Positions 20,626-31,265 of a DNA stretch of 64,000 bases are shown in pieces. Origin of the DNA: Prorocentrum cordatum (Eukaryota; Sar; Dinophyceae; Prorocentrales; Prorocentraceae). The translations under genes and the position numbers were made by a program. The notes under the pieces were generated by a model. That model was not told where the DNA came from, ran no database searches, and saw nothing but the letters and a program-made list of their open reading frames with translations. How positions within the stretch are numbered: the first letter of the stretch is position 1; every line of letters starts with the position of its first letter. The stretch spans positions 654,372 to 718,371 of the forward strand of contig CAUYUJ010020159.1 of assembly GCA_963575745.1 (NCBI GenBank), in the 5' to 3' direction.

Positions 20626-21479
20626 CCACCGCCGGCCCAGCAGCCCAACTCCGCGCGGCGACCGTCGGAGGCGATCGCGGTCAGCAGCTGCGCCCGCCTG
20701 CGGTTGCAGCCGCCGCGGGCCCGCCCGCGCGGCAGGCTGGCCAAAATCTCGACGGTTGGGGTGTCAAGTGGCGACGGGCTGCTTGGTTTCGCCACGGGCC
20801 GGCGCAGCGGCTGCTGCAGGCTCAGGACGCTCTCGCGCGCGACGGGATCACGGCCAACGCCGTTCTGGAGGCCTCCCTGGGGGCTACCCCCCGGCCGGTC
20901 ACAGCAGGGCGTTGGCGACGAGCGCGCAGAACGCTTCAGTCGACTGCCGCGCGGCTTCTAAGGCAGCGGCTGTGGCTCCGCAAAGGCCATTGGGATTTCC
21001 GGCGGAAGGTGGAGCAGTGGAGCCTGGGCCCCTTGGAGGGCCGGCGCGTGCTGGTTTGCAAGAGTTTGATGAAGACACTGCCCAATCGGCTCGACTCTCG
21101 AATCCGCGCTGCCGTCCTCCGCACCTGGCTGAACGGGTGGTGCGCGGCTCGGCGCTTTGGCTCGCGTGGGCATGCCTGCGCTTTGGCTTGCTTGGCATGA
21201 CTGCATGTGCGCTGCCCGGCCCTGTGGGAGTTCGGTCCACGACATCTCGGCCTGCATGGCCCAGGGAAATCGGACGGGCGCGCGCAGGCATCGCTGTTGT
21301 GGGAGACGGGGTGCTCGCAGGAACGCCTCGCGCAGTAGGCGACGCTCGTGGCCGTCGCCTACCAGACGCAAAACACCCTCCGGCATCGCCGCGGCGGCCC
21401 GCTTCAGGCCCGGCAGCTCCTCGTCCTTGTCCAGGTGCTGCGGGAGATGCGCGCGCAGGCTGGGGCGGGCGAGATCTGA
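20526..21479 (+). pseudogene. C-terminal region of LINE ORF2
   Basis: Frame 3 takes over from the reverse transcriptase and reads GWGVKWRRAAWFRHGPAQ, RARRTLQSTAARLLRQRLW and SLMKTLPNRLDSRIRAAVLR. It then reads RRFGSRGHACALACLA, which ends at TGA (21198-21200), and the same frame continues as RCPALWEFGPRHLGLHG. The pattern C-x-x-C followed by a CP and an aromatic residue matches the Cys/His cluster seen at the end of many LINE ORF2 proteins. A TAG near 21333 and the final TGA near 21477 follow. The character supports coding origin despite the stops. Confidence 0.6.
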
Positions 21480-21505
21480 GCGCAAGGCTTTTTTGGTTTT
21501 CTCAT

Positions 21506-21600
21506 GAATTCAGTCCCCTCCTCCTCCTCCTCCTCCTCCTCCTCTTCCTCCTCCTCCTTCTCCTCCTCCTCCTCGTCCCCCTCCTTCCCCTCCCCCCGCC
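21506..21600 (+). repeat. TCC-rich microsatellite
   Basis: Almost pure (TCC)n with T- and C-rich interruptions, starting about 25 bases after the last LINE ORF2 stop. It may be the 3' terminal repeat of retrotransposon 1. Confidence 0.8.
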
Positions 21601-21938
21601 GCATTTGTAATTTAGTGCATGTCGGCCCCATCGTAGCTGGACCTCTGCAGGCCCGTCTGGCTCGCCGCCTTCTGGGCGGCCTCCTTTGGTCCGCTGCCCC
21701 GTTGGCTCGGCGGCCCCGGGAGCGTATATTGCATATTACCTCGGTTGGCTTTACGCTGTTTCACTCATCGCACTGATCGGGGTCGTGCGCGTTTCGCGTC
21801 TCCTTTCCCTCCTCCTCCTCCTCGTCCTCCGCCTCCGGGTTCCCCCTCGGCTCGGCTGGAAAAGGGCCACACTTTGTTGGGTGAGCGTTCTCCCACGCAG
21901 TGGCGGAGAATAGCCCCGTCCCCCATGGAACTTCTGCC

Positions 21939-21969
<31 letters not shown>

Positions 21970-22364
21970 GTTCTTTCTTTTTTTTTTTGTTTCCCCCCCT
22001 TTTTCCCGGTGCCATGCTTTTATGCGCACCGGTGGCAGATGATACAAGTCTGGGCCATTTTCGTATTTGCCTCCCCCCTCCCTTTCCTCCTCCGCCTCCT
22101 TTTTCCCCTTTTCCCCGCGCGGACTTTCACGCAAAATTTCGGCCACGTTCGCAGGGCTTCCCTGCGTGTCCTGGGCCGTTGCTGGTTTTTGCTCCCTGCC
22201 AGGTTCTGCGTGTCGTGCGCGGAGTTCAGGAAAGCCTCCTCGAGGGGCAGCGGATTCTTGAGAGGTGGATTTGTTTGCCCAAAAAATAGAGTCAGTGGAT
22301 GTCCTGGGGTCTCAGGGTTGGGTTTCTTATGGAAGGTTTCTTGTTGTTGGGGCCGTACTGTGCG
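21601..22364. other. Gene-poor stretch with long poly-T
   Basis: An uninterrupted run of about 28 T starts near 21942, followed by a T-rich tail to about 21995 and C/T-rich DNA to about 22120. On the complementary strand this would be a poly-A tail, but no retroposed gene is recognisable on that strand. Confidence 0.5.
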
Positions 22365-22545
22365 CCCCAAGCGCGGGGCGCCCACGAGGCGCCCGTGAGG
22401 CGCCCACGACGGGGCCCACGAAACAGCACGGTCGGCCACTCGGCGCAGCCTCGGCGCACCCCCCGAGAGCGGGGCGCCGACGAGCCGCCCACGAGGCGGC
22501 AAGGACCCGCGGCGTGGCGAACGCTCGGAATACCCAGCCAGTGCT
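22365..22545 (+). repeat. Dispersed GC-rich dimer repeat (copy 2)
   Basis: Iterated gcgcccacgaggcg and ggcgcagcctcggcgcac, ending in ggacccgcggcgtggcgaacg, matches the dimer at 15001-15170 in the same orientation. It lies downstream of retrotransposon 1. Confidence 0.6.
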
Positions 22546-23967
22546 CGAACGAAGGAAAGCAAGAACCCGTCAGTGCAAGCGCTGCCTGGTTGTGTCTGCT
22601 CGTCGCGTGTTTCCTTTCTTTCCTGGCCTTCTCCCCTCTCCCCCCTCTCTGCTCTCGTGCGTGCTTCCTCTCCCCCTTGGCGGCTTCAAATTTCTGCAGA
22701 CTATTTCTCCCATTTGTCGGGATACTTCCAGGCACAGCCGGCCATCCTGGGTGGACGCAGGCGTGTCGCACATTTGCTGGCTGATGCTTGGGTCGAGACC
22801 GCTGAGTGATTCGCCTGGGCAGCTTGGGGTTAAAAGGGGCATGATCGTCCTTGGGTCCCTGCGTGGCTGTTCCTCTAGGCGCTGCTCGCGCGCGCCCTGG
22901 CACTTCTGGGACCAAGAAGCGCGGTTTCTTTCCTCATGTGGCGTTCCTCGTGGTGGTAACCTGACTGCATCGGGCGGCGCTGGGACGAGGATATATCCGT
23001 TCCATAGCGTTCCAGAACCCTGTCAGAGCGTCCTGGAACGCTGTGAGAAGGTCGCGGCGCCCGAGACATCCTCATCCTCCAGAGCCGCCAGATCTCAGAT
23101 ATCCTCCAACATCCTCACAGACTGTTCGCCTCGTCCTGGTTTCGCCTGACTGCAGTCCTGCACCCATGCGCCAGGCCCAGCGCAAGCTGCTGATCCCGCT
23201 CGAGGCCTCCATCACCAGGGACGGCAGGGTGTCCGCGAGGTACCCGCAGGACTTCCTCTCTGGCGCGCCCGCCGCCGTCAGGCGGGGTGCCCCCCGGCAA
23301 CCACGCTGCAGCCACGCGGGGCCGTGCCGAGCGATGCGAGGCACCGAGCAGAAGTCGGCTGCCCAGCGACTCAGAGGAGGGGCGGTTGAGACAACGGTGG
23401 TTGGCCTTGCGACCCTTTTTTTGTTCAGGAAGTTGCGCAGTTGGCAAACGCGATGTGTGCATTCTGAGGCAGAGTTGAACATAATGTCAACGATGGCCAA
23501 GAGAAGGGAGCAGGTCAAGCGGGCAGGGGGAAACGCGTGTGGGCGAAGGCAACAACCATGGCAAGCGAGAGACCGAGGACGGCAGCGATGGCGAGGAGAG
23601 CGGGCAGTGCGGTGTCGACGAGGGTTGGAAGGGGGCAGGAGGGCGAGAGCAGGAGGGCGAGGCAAGGCGAGGAAAAGCGAGGACGAGGAGGATGAGACAA
23701 CTCCACAGGACATCCCAGGGCCCACGAAATTCTAAACGCTTCGCGTATCCCCACCAGTGTGTCGCCTCGCCCGTCGCTCTGTTGTTTTTGTTCCCGCGTT
23801 TAGCTTGCCTTTTCCGCCTCGGGTTCTTGCATGCGCATTCTGGCGGTACTGTGCCCCAGTTCTGCTGTTAATTGGTCTGTGACGCGTACCCGCTTCGACT
23901 TGACACGCCGAAGGCGCTTCCGCCCGCGGCCGTTGACTGAAAAGTATCCCCACCGTCCCGTCCAGAA
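22546..23967. other. Gene-poor stretch
   Basis: No recognisable gene. The frame from about 23166 (MRQAQRKLLIPLEASITRDG) has protein-like composition for roughly 35 residues but no identifiable domain. Downstream sequence is G/A-rich low-complexity (23500-23720). Confidence 0.3.
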
Positions 23968-24000
23968 ATGAGCCCCAGGGGAGTGGAGGTGATGAGGGAA

Positions 24001-24250
24001 GAGGAGGAGGAGGAGGAGGAGGAGGAGGAGGAGGAGGAGGAGGAGGACAATGGCGAGCTCGGGGGCCTCTGGGGCCTCTTGCGTATCTCTTGGGGCCTCT
24101 TGGGGGTCTCTTGGGGCCTCTTGAGGGTCTCTTGGGGGCCTCCTGGGGGCCTCTTGGGGCCATCTTGGGGCCATCTTGGGACCTCTTGGGGCCTGGGCGC
24201 TTCTTGGGGCCATCTTGGAGGAGATCTATCAAAGAAGGGGGGGAATTAGC
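24001..24250 (+). repeat. (GGA)n microsatellite and TCTTGGGGCC minisatellite
   Basis: Positions 24001-24048 are (GGA)n. From 24060 to 24230 a 10-30 bp C/T/G motif, cttggggcctcttggggg, is iterated. A related tract lies at about 32740-32970. Open frames such as WGLLGVSWGLL are by-products. Confidence 0.75.
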
Positions 24251-24535
24251 GTTGCCCCCCCAGGAGGCCAACATGGGGCCAAAACCTTGGTAAAATCAAT
24301 GATTCTGGCTTACTCGCCGAGGCCATCTTGCCATCTTGGACGCCCCAACGACCCGCGGACCCCCCCGTCCAGGTCCAGGGGAGGGGGTAGGTGGAGGGGT
24401 CAAGACCCCCCCCCGCCCGCAAGCCGTCTCGCTCACTCCCACCCGCCCTCCCAACACATACATAGCACCCGAGTCTGGCCCGAGCCTCAGCATATTCAGC
24501 AGTCGTCTTTGGATGGGTAGCTACTGGGGGCCAAT

Positions 24536-24697
24536 CCGCCGCCGCCACCGCCGCCTCCGCCGCCGCCGCCGCCGCCGTCGCCGCCGCCGCAGCCGCTGCC
24601 GCTACCGCCGCCGCCGCCGCCGCAGCCGCTGCCACCGCCGCCGCCACCGCCGCCACCGCCGCCGCCGCCGCCGCAGCCGCCGCCGCCTCCGCCAAGT
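24536..24697 (+). repeat. (CCG)n trinucleotide repeat
   Basis: About 160 bp of imperfect CCG/CCA/CAG repeats (ccgccgccgccg with ccaccg and cagccg variants). The complement codes poly-Gly and poly-Ala frames that are not genes. Confidence 0.9.
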
Positions 24698-24949
24698 GTA
24701 CTCTGTATTGTTTTTTGACAGGGATGGTGGGGGGGGGGCGCATCGGGTTGGCTGCGCATGTTCCGAATTTGGAGGCAGAGTGTGTTTTGCATGGTTTTTG
24801 TAAAAGGGATTGTGGAGGGGTGTCGTCATGGACCTGGGTTGGCCCCCAGTCGACTGGGGGAGGGGGTGTTTATTAATAGGGTACAGTGATAAACCCCTCC
24901 CCGAAGGGGAAGAAGGAGGGGTGGAAGAGGAAGCGCTCTAAACCACCGA

Positions 24950-25840
24950 CGCCCAGAGGGCTGGTGGGATTCCACTCGACCTCCCAGGGGCCCGCCGTCG
25001 TGCTGGACGCCAGGCTCCGCTCTCCCAGGGCGGGACCGCGGAAGTGGCGACGGTTGCGCGGCTGGCAGCCCCCAGGGAGGGGAGGTCCAGCTTCGGCCCC
25101 TTTAGCCTGGACCCCCCAGGAGGCCCACGAAGGCGGCGACGGTTGCGCAACTGGCAGCCCCCAGGGGAAGGCGAGGCCTAGTTGCAACCCATGTGGCCCC
25201 GCATTCCGACGGACCCCACGGGGCCCAGGAAAGTTTCGACAGTTGCGCAGTTGGCAGCACCCAGGGAGGGGAGGTCTAGTTTCGATCACTTTGGCCCCGC
25301 ACTCCGCTGGACCCCCCATGGAGGTCCACAGAAGTGGCGCAACAGCTGGCAGCCCCCAGGGAGGGGAGGTCTCTATCCAATCCCTTTGGCCCCGGACGCC
25401 GCTGGACCTTCGAGGCGCCCACGAAAGTGGAGACGCTTGTGCAGTTGGCAGCACCCAGGCAAGGGAGGTCTGGTTCCTATCCCTTTGACATCGCACGCCG
25501 CTGGACTCCCCAGGGGGCCCACGAAAGAGGCGTCAGTTGCAACAGCTGCGCAGTTGGCAGCACCCAGGGAAGGGAGGTCTAGTTTGAATAGTGTTGGGCC
25601 CGCAATCCGCTGGACCGCTGGGGCCACGAAAGTGATGACAGATGCGACAGTTGCGCAGGTGGCAGCACCCAGGGAGGTGTGGTCGAGTTTCAATCGCTTT
25701 GGCCCCGCTGGGCCCTCAGGGGGCCCACGAAAGAAAATGGCCGCAGTTGCGCAGTTGGCAGCACCCAGTGAGGGGAGGCCTAGTTTCAATGCTCTTGGCC
25801 TCACGCTCCGTTGGACCTCCCATGGGGGCCCACGATTCAC
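24950..25840. repeat. Tandem array, about 100 bp period
   Basis: The core gcgcagttggcagcacccag, with variants, recurs near 25071, 25151, 25251, 25346, 25445, 25554, 25649 and 25755. Each copy is followed by ggaggtctagtttcaat, then ctttggccccgc, ccgctggacc and cacgaaag. Spacing ranges from 80 to 109 bp. The complement is open for over 200 residues at a time, but this follows from the repeat. Confidence 0.8.
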
Positions 25841-28049
25841 AGTGGATAATTGCGCGCCCCAGAGTACTTCAGACGGGTACTTGTATTGCAGACGCGCGTC
25901 GCACATGTATTTCGAACGGATTGTTGTATTGCGAATGTATTGCGCCAGAGAATCGCACCACTTTCTCATACGAAAATTAACTTGCACGCTGAAACCGAGC
26001 AATGCAATGGCGCCCTGGATCATAGTGCACGCCCCCAATGTAGTGCAGCATCCAATGCAGCACCCTCCGCAGTTGCATTGCAGTGTGTTGCAGGTGGCAG
26101 GTCGCATTGCGCAGCTGCGCTGACTGATTGCAGTGTGACCGACCAGATCCGACCTGATCGTCTAGAGAGTTCGCGAGTAGGGAAGGTGGGGTGTACTAGA
26201 GCGCTTAACAATTCCGGCGACGGAATCGGAGACCCCCTCGCAACGAGTTGGTGTGCTTTGGTTCTTCCAATTTGCACGATGCTTCAGTCTCCCAGCAGTC
26301 AAATTTCGGGATGCGAGCTATTCCTGGCAGCCACATCATTGTCACGCGTCGCTGCCAAGACCCATATTCAAATTCCAAGAATTTGCCACCTCCTTGTAGC
26401 TGGACCCTTCTTGGATCGCCCAGGATGAACACAAGTATCCTCTCTTCCCTGATGCTGCCATTGCTTTCCCTGGCCTATCCCGTGCAAGTATATCATATTG
26501 CATGAACACGGGAGTACTTTCCCATCGGGACGGTTTCGAAATTCAGAAATTATGTTCCCGTCGCAGCATGCGCCACGATTTCGGAAACCCTGAACCCAAA
26601 CACTTGTTAATTTCTTGGGGTGCATCTCTTGCTTCCGCCACCTTCCGCCAGCCTTCCGCCGGCTTCCGCCAGCGGAGGCGGCCTCGTCTTATTTTCGCCG
26701 CCTTCCGCCGAGGAAGAGATGACAACTCCTTCGATCCTCGAAGGCAAGGCCCCTTTTGGAACGACCCACATGTCTTACTCAGCGCTTTGCCCCCATCGTT
26801 CCGAGTTGCGCTCCCGTCCCGGCGCGGCCGCACGTTTCGTTCCTCGTCGATGCCGTCCCCTCCCTTCCCCCCTCCTTCCCCTGCTCCTCCTGCTCCCTCT
26901 GCTGCTGCTCCTTCCTTATCGTCCTGCTCTTCCACCTGCTCATCCTCCTCGTCGTTTAGACGCATCCTCATGCGCGCGATAGGTCGCAACTATCTGCATA
27001 GTATGTTGAGTATTGCTGAGTGGTCTGAGAGGCATTCGGCCCGATATCGCTCTGCCACCGCCGCCGCTCATCTGCTACCTCGCGGTTCAATGTATGTACA
27101 GAGCCCCCTTTCACATTGGACATCATACGACGGGGACACGCTGAGGATCAAGGTCAACCAGGGCTCTGCAGCCAGCGGATAGAACAGGACTCATTGCCGA
27201 CAAGGGATGGTTGGGAGGGGCAGGGCGTCAGATATGGCGCGCGCACCTAGCCTGCCGCCACTCAATATCTCTCGCCCCTCCTTGCGCTCCTTCCCTCCAT
27301 TCCCTCCCTCGCAGGCCCGTCCATGACCAGAGTCATCGTGAGGGCATGATGTGGCGGCCGATCAACAACGAGTATGTGTCATTGTTGCCAACCACAGAAA
27401 GCAAGGAGGCAACAAACAAAAATGCTCGACGCGGAGATCTCCAGAGATGTGCATATAATTTCCTGTCGCTTCTGCCTGCGAGAATTAAACGTACGGTCAG
27501 CGACGTCAGTTTAGCGCGTTGCGCTGCTGAGTCTGGCCCACCGCACTTCGGCGCAACAGCCCCGTAGGCCGAACATGGCCAACAACCTTCCGTCGCTGTG
27601 TTTTCACTGTGCGACATCTGGGTCGACCGAAACGGCAGGATCGGGACAGGGAGGGATACGACATCTGCTGTGTGCAGCTGGTTGCGGCCCGCCCCGCGAC
27701 GGCGCCCCTGCTCGATGCAATGGCGTCTCCGGGCGCCCCGAGGCGGCAGGAAAATCAGCTACGGGGGCAGCTGCTTCGCCAACTCCCGCCTTTACTACCC
27801 CCCCCTGTCCAACCCGAAGTTGGCGTGTCTGGCGATCTCAGCCCCCGACCGGGCGCCTCCCAGCGGCGCTTTCACCAGGGCTGGCTTTTTTTGAGCCCGA
27901 GTCCTTTCTCTGATGGCCCCGGAGCCTGCCGAGGCCCCCCCCTGAGGCCGAGAGCCAACAAAACCCTTCTGTCGTCATTTTCGCGCCGCGAGCCTGCCTG
28001 TGCTGAGTTGATGTGTAAGACGCTGGGGGCTCCTTTCCCCCAAACATCC
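25841..28049. other. Gene-poor stretch
   Basis: No recognisable gene on either strand. It contains a less GC-rich part (25850-26600), a C/T-rich tract near 26860-26960, and at about 27915-27985 a short piece of the dispersed repeat also found at 32085-32225 and 37370-37505. Confidence 0.35.
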
Positions 28050-28620
28050 TGCTGTGGTGGGTCCTCATTTTGAATAGACAGCGCCCCGCGTTCTCCTCCT
28101 CCCGCTGCACCCTCCCTCCTCCGATCCCTGCCTCTGCCCTCCACATGTCTATTTCGGTACACCCCTCACACGCTTCGTGGCCCCATAGGGAGGGAGCTCT
28201 ACCGACGGCCCCAGTGGCAGCGCCCGCATGCGGTTCACCCATACCGGCGCACACCTCACACGCTTCGTGGCCCCATAGGGAGTTCCACCGAAGGCCCCAG
28301 TGGCGGCACCCGCACGCGGTTTCAGCCCGATTTCGGCGCACCCTTCACACGTTTCGTGGCCCCATAGGGAGCTCCACCGATGGCCCCAGTGGCAGCGCCC
28401 GCATGTGGTTCCTCTTTGACTTCGGCGCACCCCTTCACACGTTTCGTGGCCCCTTGGGGGCTTCACCGACGGCTCCAGTGGCATCGCCCGCATGGCGTAC
28501 CTGTGCCCAGTTCAGCACACCCGTCACACGCGTCGTGGCACCATAGAGAAGTTCACCGAGGACGATACCCATAATTGCGTTATTCACAATTGCACATGGT
28601 TTGGTCCTTCGCCAGGTTGA
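28050..28620 (-). repeat. Composite satellite unit, inverted short copy
   Basis: On the minus strand this reads head (cctggcgaaggaccaaacca near 28600-28620), about five copies of the 90-bp unit (cacgaaacgtgtgaagggtg, ctccctatggggcc), then a GGA-rich stretch and the tail gcgctgtctattcaaaatga at about 28055-28085. Head and tail match those bounding 37776-39664 and 39668-42258. It lacks the GAT microsatellite. Confidence 0.75.
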
Positions 28621-29888
28621 TCATTTTTCGAGTGGGGGGGGGGGCGAAGGGGGGCTAAGGAAAGGGTGGGGGCCCACCATATACAGTCAAAATTGATAGT
28701 AAGGGTAATCGACTTCCCAAATGGTACCGTTGCGTTCGTGCCTCTTCGGTAAACTTCGGTCCATCCTCGACCACGTTCGATGGCCAGCCCCGCTCGAAGA
28801 GCTTCGGCATGGGCATGCAAGGCCATTGCATCCTTCTCGCGCATCCTAACACACACAGGCAGACACAAACAATCGATCCTCGATTCCCCAGAACATTTGG
28901 AAAGTATGGGCAGTGGAGCGGAAGACGAACATCCAGGACATTGAAAACATTGGGAAGCTTGGGATTCTGTGATTAGTTCTTCGTGTATCCCTGGGCCCCG
29001 CTGCCGCGACGCGGGCAGCCTTGGTGAGCCGCGGCGCGTCGTTCTCTCTCTCTCTCTCTCTGTCTCTTCCCCCCCTCCGCTTCTCCTCTGCCCCCGGCAG
29101 GTGTTGGCCGGACCCTTGAGTCCCTGCTGTCTCACTTCCCGGACCGGGGCTATAACGGTAGGTTCGTGTCGTGTCGACCAGCGGCGACCCCGCCAGCGGC
29201 GTTCAACGTTGAACGCCGCGGGCGACCCAGAATCGCTCGATGTGGAACGATTTGGATGTTTCGGAATCGGCCGATCGTTCAAGGTTGAACGATCCCCGCG
29301 GTGTCAAGGACCAATGCCGAAGTCGAGACGACACGAACCTGCCGCAGTTTGATTGCCGCTTCCCGCCGCAGAGGCTGGGTCGCTCGAGGGAGAGCACTGT
29401 GTTCGCCTCTCCCCCAAGAGCTTGACAGAAATCTGGCGGACATCGCGCTGCTATCATGAGCTTTTTTTTTTTTTTCTGTCAGCGGTCTGTCCGCCCCCGG
29501 TGCCCAGGTAACCACCGATACAGTGAGCGGCTTGGGTAAGGAACACTTACTTCTCGAAAGGGGCTCGGTCGTTCCTGAGGTTAGCATGCGTTATTTATCG
29601 TTCCCTATGCGCTATTTATTTTTTGTCGTTTCTTATGCGTTTTTCCTTGGAAGAAAACGGACTTCGTTCCATACTTATCGTTCCCTAGGTAAGGCCGATG
29701 ACTGTATGGCTGTGGAGGGCCCAGACGCGCCCCTTCCCCCTCCCTCCCCTCCCCCCACCTTCGCCCCCCTCCTCTTAAGAATTCTCCCTTACATTCCCCA
29801 ATCAGCGGTCTGCTAAATCACACATTCGTGCTGCTTATCGTGCTGGTACCTGCAATGCTAGCTCTGCCCATGCTGTACATCCTATTGT
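28621..29888. other. Gene-poor stretch with (CT)n
   Basis: No recognisable gene. A (CT)n microsatellite lies at 29043-29060 and a T run at about 29462-29476. Around 29200-29300, gttgaacg-type motifs are repeated. Confidence 0.35.
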
Positions 29889-29904
29889 CGCTGTGCCGCT
29901 TATC

Positions 29905-29973
29905 TGCCCGATCTGTAGCTGTTCTCGGTGGCCCAATCTCGACCAGCTTCAGGGGCACATCCGAGACGAACAC
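29905..29973 (+). pseudogene. C2H2 zinc finger (frame 1)
   Basis: Frame 1 reads CPICSCSRWPNLDQLQGHI then RDEH. The Cys pair (C-P-I-C), the hydrophobic Leu and two His five residues apart fit a single classical C2H2 nucleic-acid-binding finger. It lies just upstream of, and in a different frame from, the 250-residue ORF that starts at 29999, so it may be its displaced N-terminal module. Confidence 0.55.
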
Positions 29974-29998
29974 TTACCGCCGTGTCCTGCTGACCGCG

Positions 29999-30751
29999 AT
30001 GTCGAGTGCCGCCCCCTCCTGGGCACTCAAGCGCTCAGCCGAAGGTCCTCCTGCCGAATCGCAAGCTGCCAAAGAAAAGAAAACGAAGGAGGACAAGGAG
30101 AAGGGCAACGGAGGAAAAGGAGCCAAGCCCCGTCGAGACCGCAAGGATCGCAACAAACACCTCGGCAGCCTTCGAGAAGCAGGGTTCAATCGCAAGCAAG
30201 AAGCCATCCTGTCCGTGCTGATCAAACAAGCGCTGGTGTGCAGCCAGGCCGTCAGAGATCTGTGGGCGGTCGGGGTGGACACGTTCTTCGTGGAGGCCAA
30301 GTCTCCCGAGGTCGAGGAAGCGCTCGAGTCAGGCCGCCAGTACTCAGTCACGGTCAAGGAGCAGGGTCGCGGCCACCAGCTGGGTCCTCCTCACCTGCAT
30401 ATCTTCAATGGGTTCGTGAACGCACTATTGAAGTGTGGGAGCGCGCTGGGGCAACTCACCTTCGAGGAACTCAAGAAGTGGTACGAGGAGTTTCTAGCCA
30501 AAGCAGCGCTGGAGGACCTGTGGACCCAGATACGTCTCTTCCGTCTCACCAAGTGCTACGACCAGAACAAGAAGAAGTTGCACATTGCGATCGCCAACGT
30601 GGATCTGAGCACGATGATGCAACAAGACGGCTCTGGCGCGCATTCTCTGCCTTCGGGCACGCGTTTGCGCCGCCTGCTGGGCCTCGCCCTCGCCCAAATC
30701 GGAGCCAAGCGAGCTATCGGAGCTGCCCCCCTGGGGCCATGGAGGAGATGA
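29999..30751 (+). CDS. Unidentified 250-aa protein downstream of C2H2 finger
   Basis: From the ATG at 29999 this frame is open for 250 residues. A Lys/Glu-rich N terminus (KEKKTKEDKEKGNGGKGAKP) is followed by an ordered, helical region: NRKQEAILSVLIKQALVCSQ, VRDLWAVGVDTFFVEAKSP, FNGFVNALLKCGSALGQLT, FEELKKWYEEFLAKAALEDL and KKKLHIAIANVDLSTMMQQ. Composition and hydrophobic patterning are clearly protein-like. I do not recognise a family. The frame is also open further upstream to 29828, but that part is a hydrophobic Leu-rich run that may not be coding. A tandem 250-bp duplication follows directly, so the gene may belong to a repeated element. Confidence 0.6.
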   Translation: MSSAAPSWALKRSAEGPPAESQAAKEKKTKEDKEKGNGGKGAKPRRDRKDRNKHLGSLREAGFNRKQEAILSVLIKQALVCSQAVRDLWAVGVDTFFVEAKSPEVEEALESGRQYSVTVKEQGRGHQLGPPHLHIFNGFVNALLKCGSALGQLTFEELKKWYEEFLAKAALEDLWTQIRLFRLTKCYDQNKKKLHIAIANVDLSTMMQQDGSGAHSLPSGTRLRRLLGLALAQIGAKRAIGAAPLGPWRR

Positions 30752-30799
30752 TTCAGAACACTCTAGGAGATGAGTGAACTCGGAGATGAGGGTTGGCGA

Positions 30800-31265
30800 C
30801 AGCGGATATTTGTACTTCGTACTACTTTGGTTTGATTGACTTTGGCATTCATCATCGTATTCATTGGATGGAGTATCTACTGGATGCAGTCTATCTACTG
30901 GATGCAGTCTATGACTGGCCGCTGTGATGAGTATCTCCAGTTGCCTAGCAGGCTTCGGCCTCGGCTTCTGTGAAGGCGGTGGGGACATGCGCCTCGCGCG
31001 TAGCTCCACTTACTCCAACCACTAATCCTGCTACTGTCTTCTGATGGTTACGGGCTGGTGGGTTCTTCGTACGATATAATTTGGTTTGAGTTGCGTTGGC
31101 ATTCATCATCGTATTCATTGAGAATGGAGTGTCTTCTGGTGCAGTCCTCGTATGGTGTGTATGATGAATATCTCCAGTTGCCTGGAAGGCTTCGGCCTCG
31201 GCTCCTGTGAAGGCGGTGGGGACATGCGTTCCGCGCATAGCTCCACTTACTCCAACCACTCACCT
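30800..31265 (+). repeat. Tandem duplication, about 240-254 bp
   Basis: Two diverged copies share gcattcatcatcgtattcat (30845 and 31099), tctccagttgcct (30934 and 31171), and a block with gaaggcggtggggacatgcg and gctccacttactccaaccac. They follow immediately after the 29999-30751 reading frame. Confidence 0.8.

Larger units (their letters stand above)
15171..21600 (+). mobile_element. Non-LTR (LINE-type) retrotransposon 1, decayed
   Basis: On one strand the region carries ORF1-like frames (15171-17645), an APE-type endonuclease (17646-18650), a reverse transcriptase (18650-20625) and a C-terminal region (20526-21479), followed by a TCC-rich tract (21506-21600) that may be the 3' end. This is the order of APE-class LINE elements. 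There are no LTRs. Interruptions are few: TAA 17643, TGA 18489, TAG 19399, TGA 21198, TAG near 21333, plus two main frame changes. That implies fairly recent activity. The exact 5' and 3' ends are not determined, and no target-site duplication was identified. Confidence 0.75.

Noticed and set aside
21940-21996. Poly-T as the poly-A tail of a minus-strand processed pseudogene
   Set aside because: No coding similarity is visible on the minus strand to the right of the tract (from about 22000), where the body of such a pseudogene would lie.
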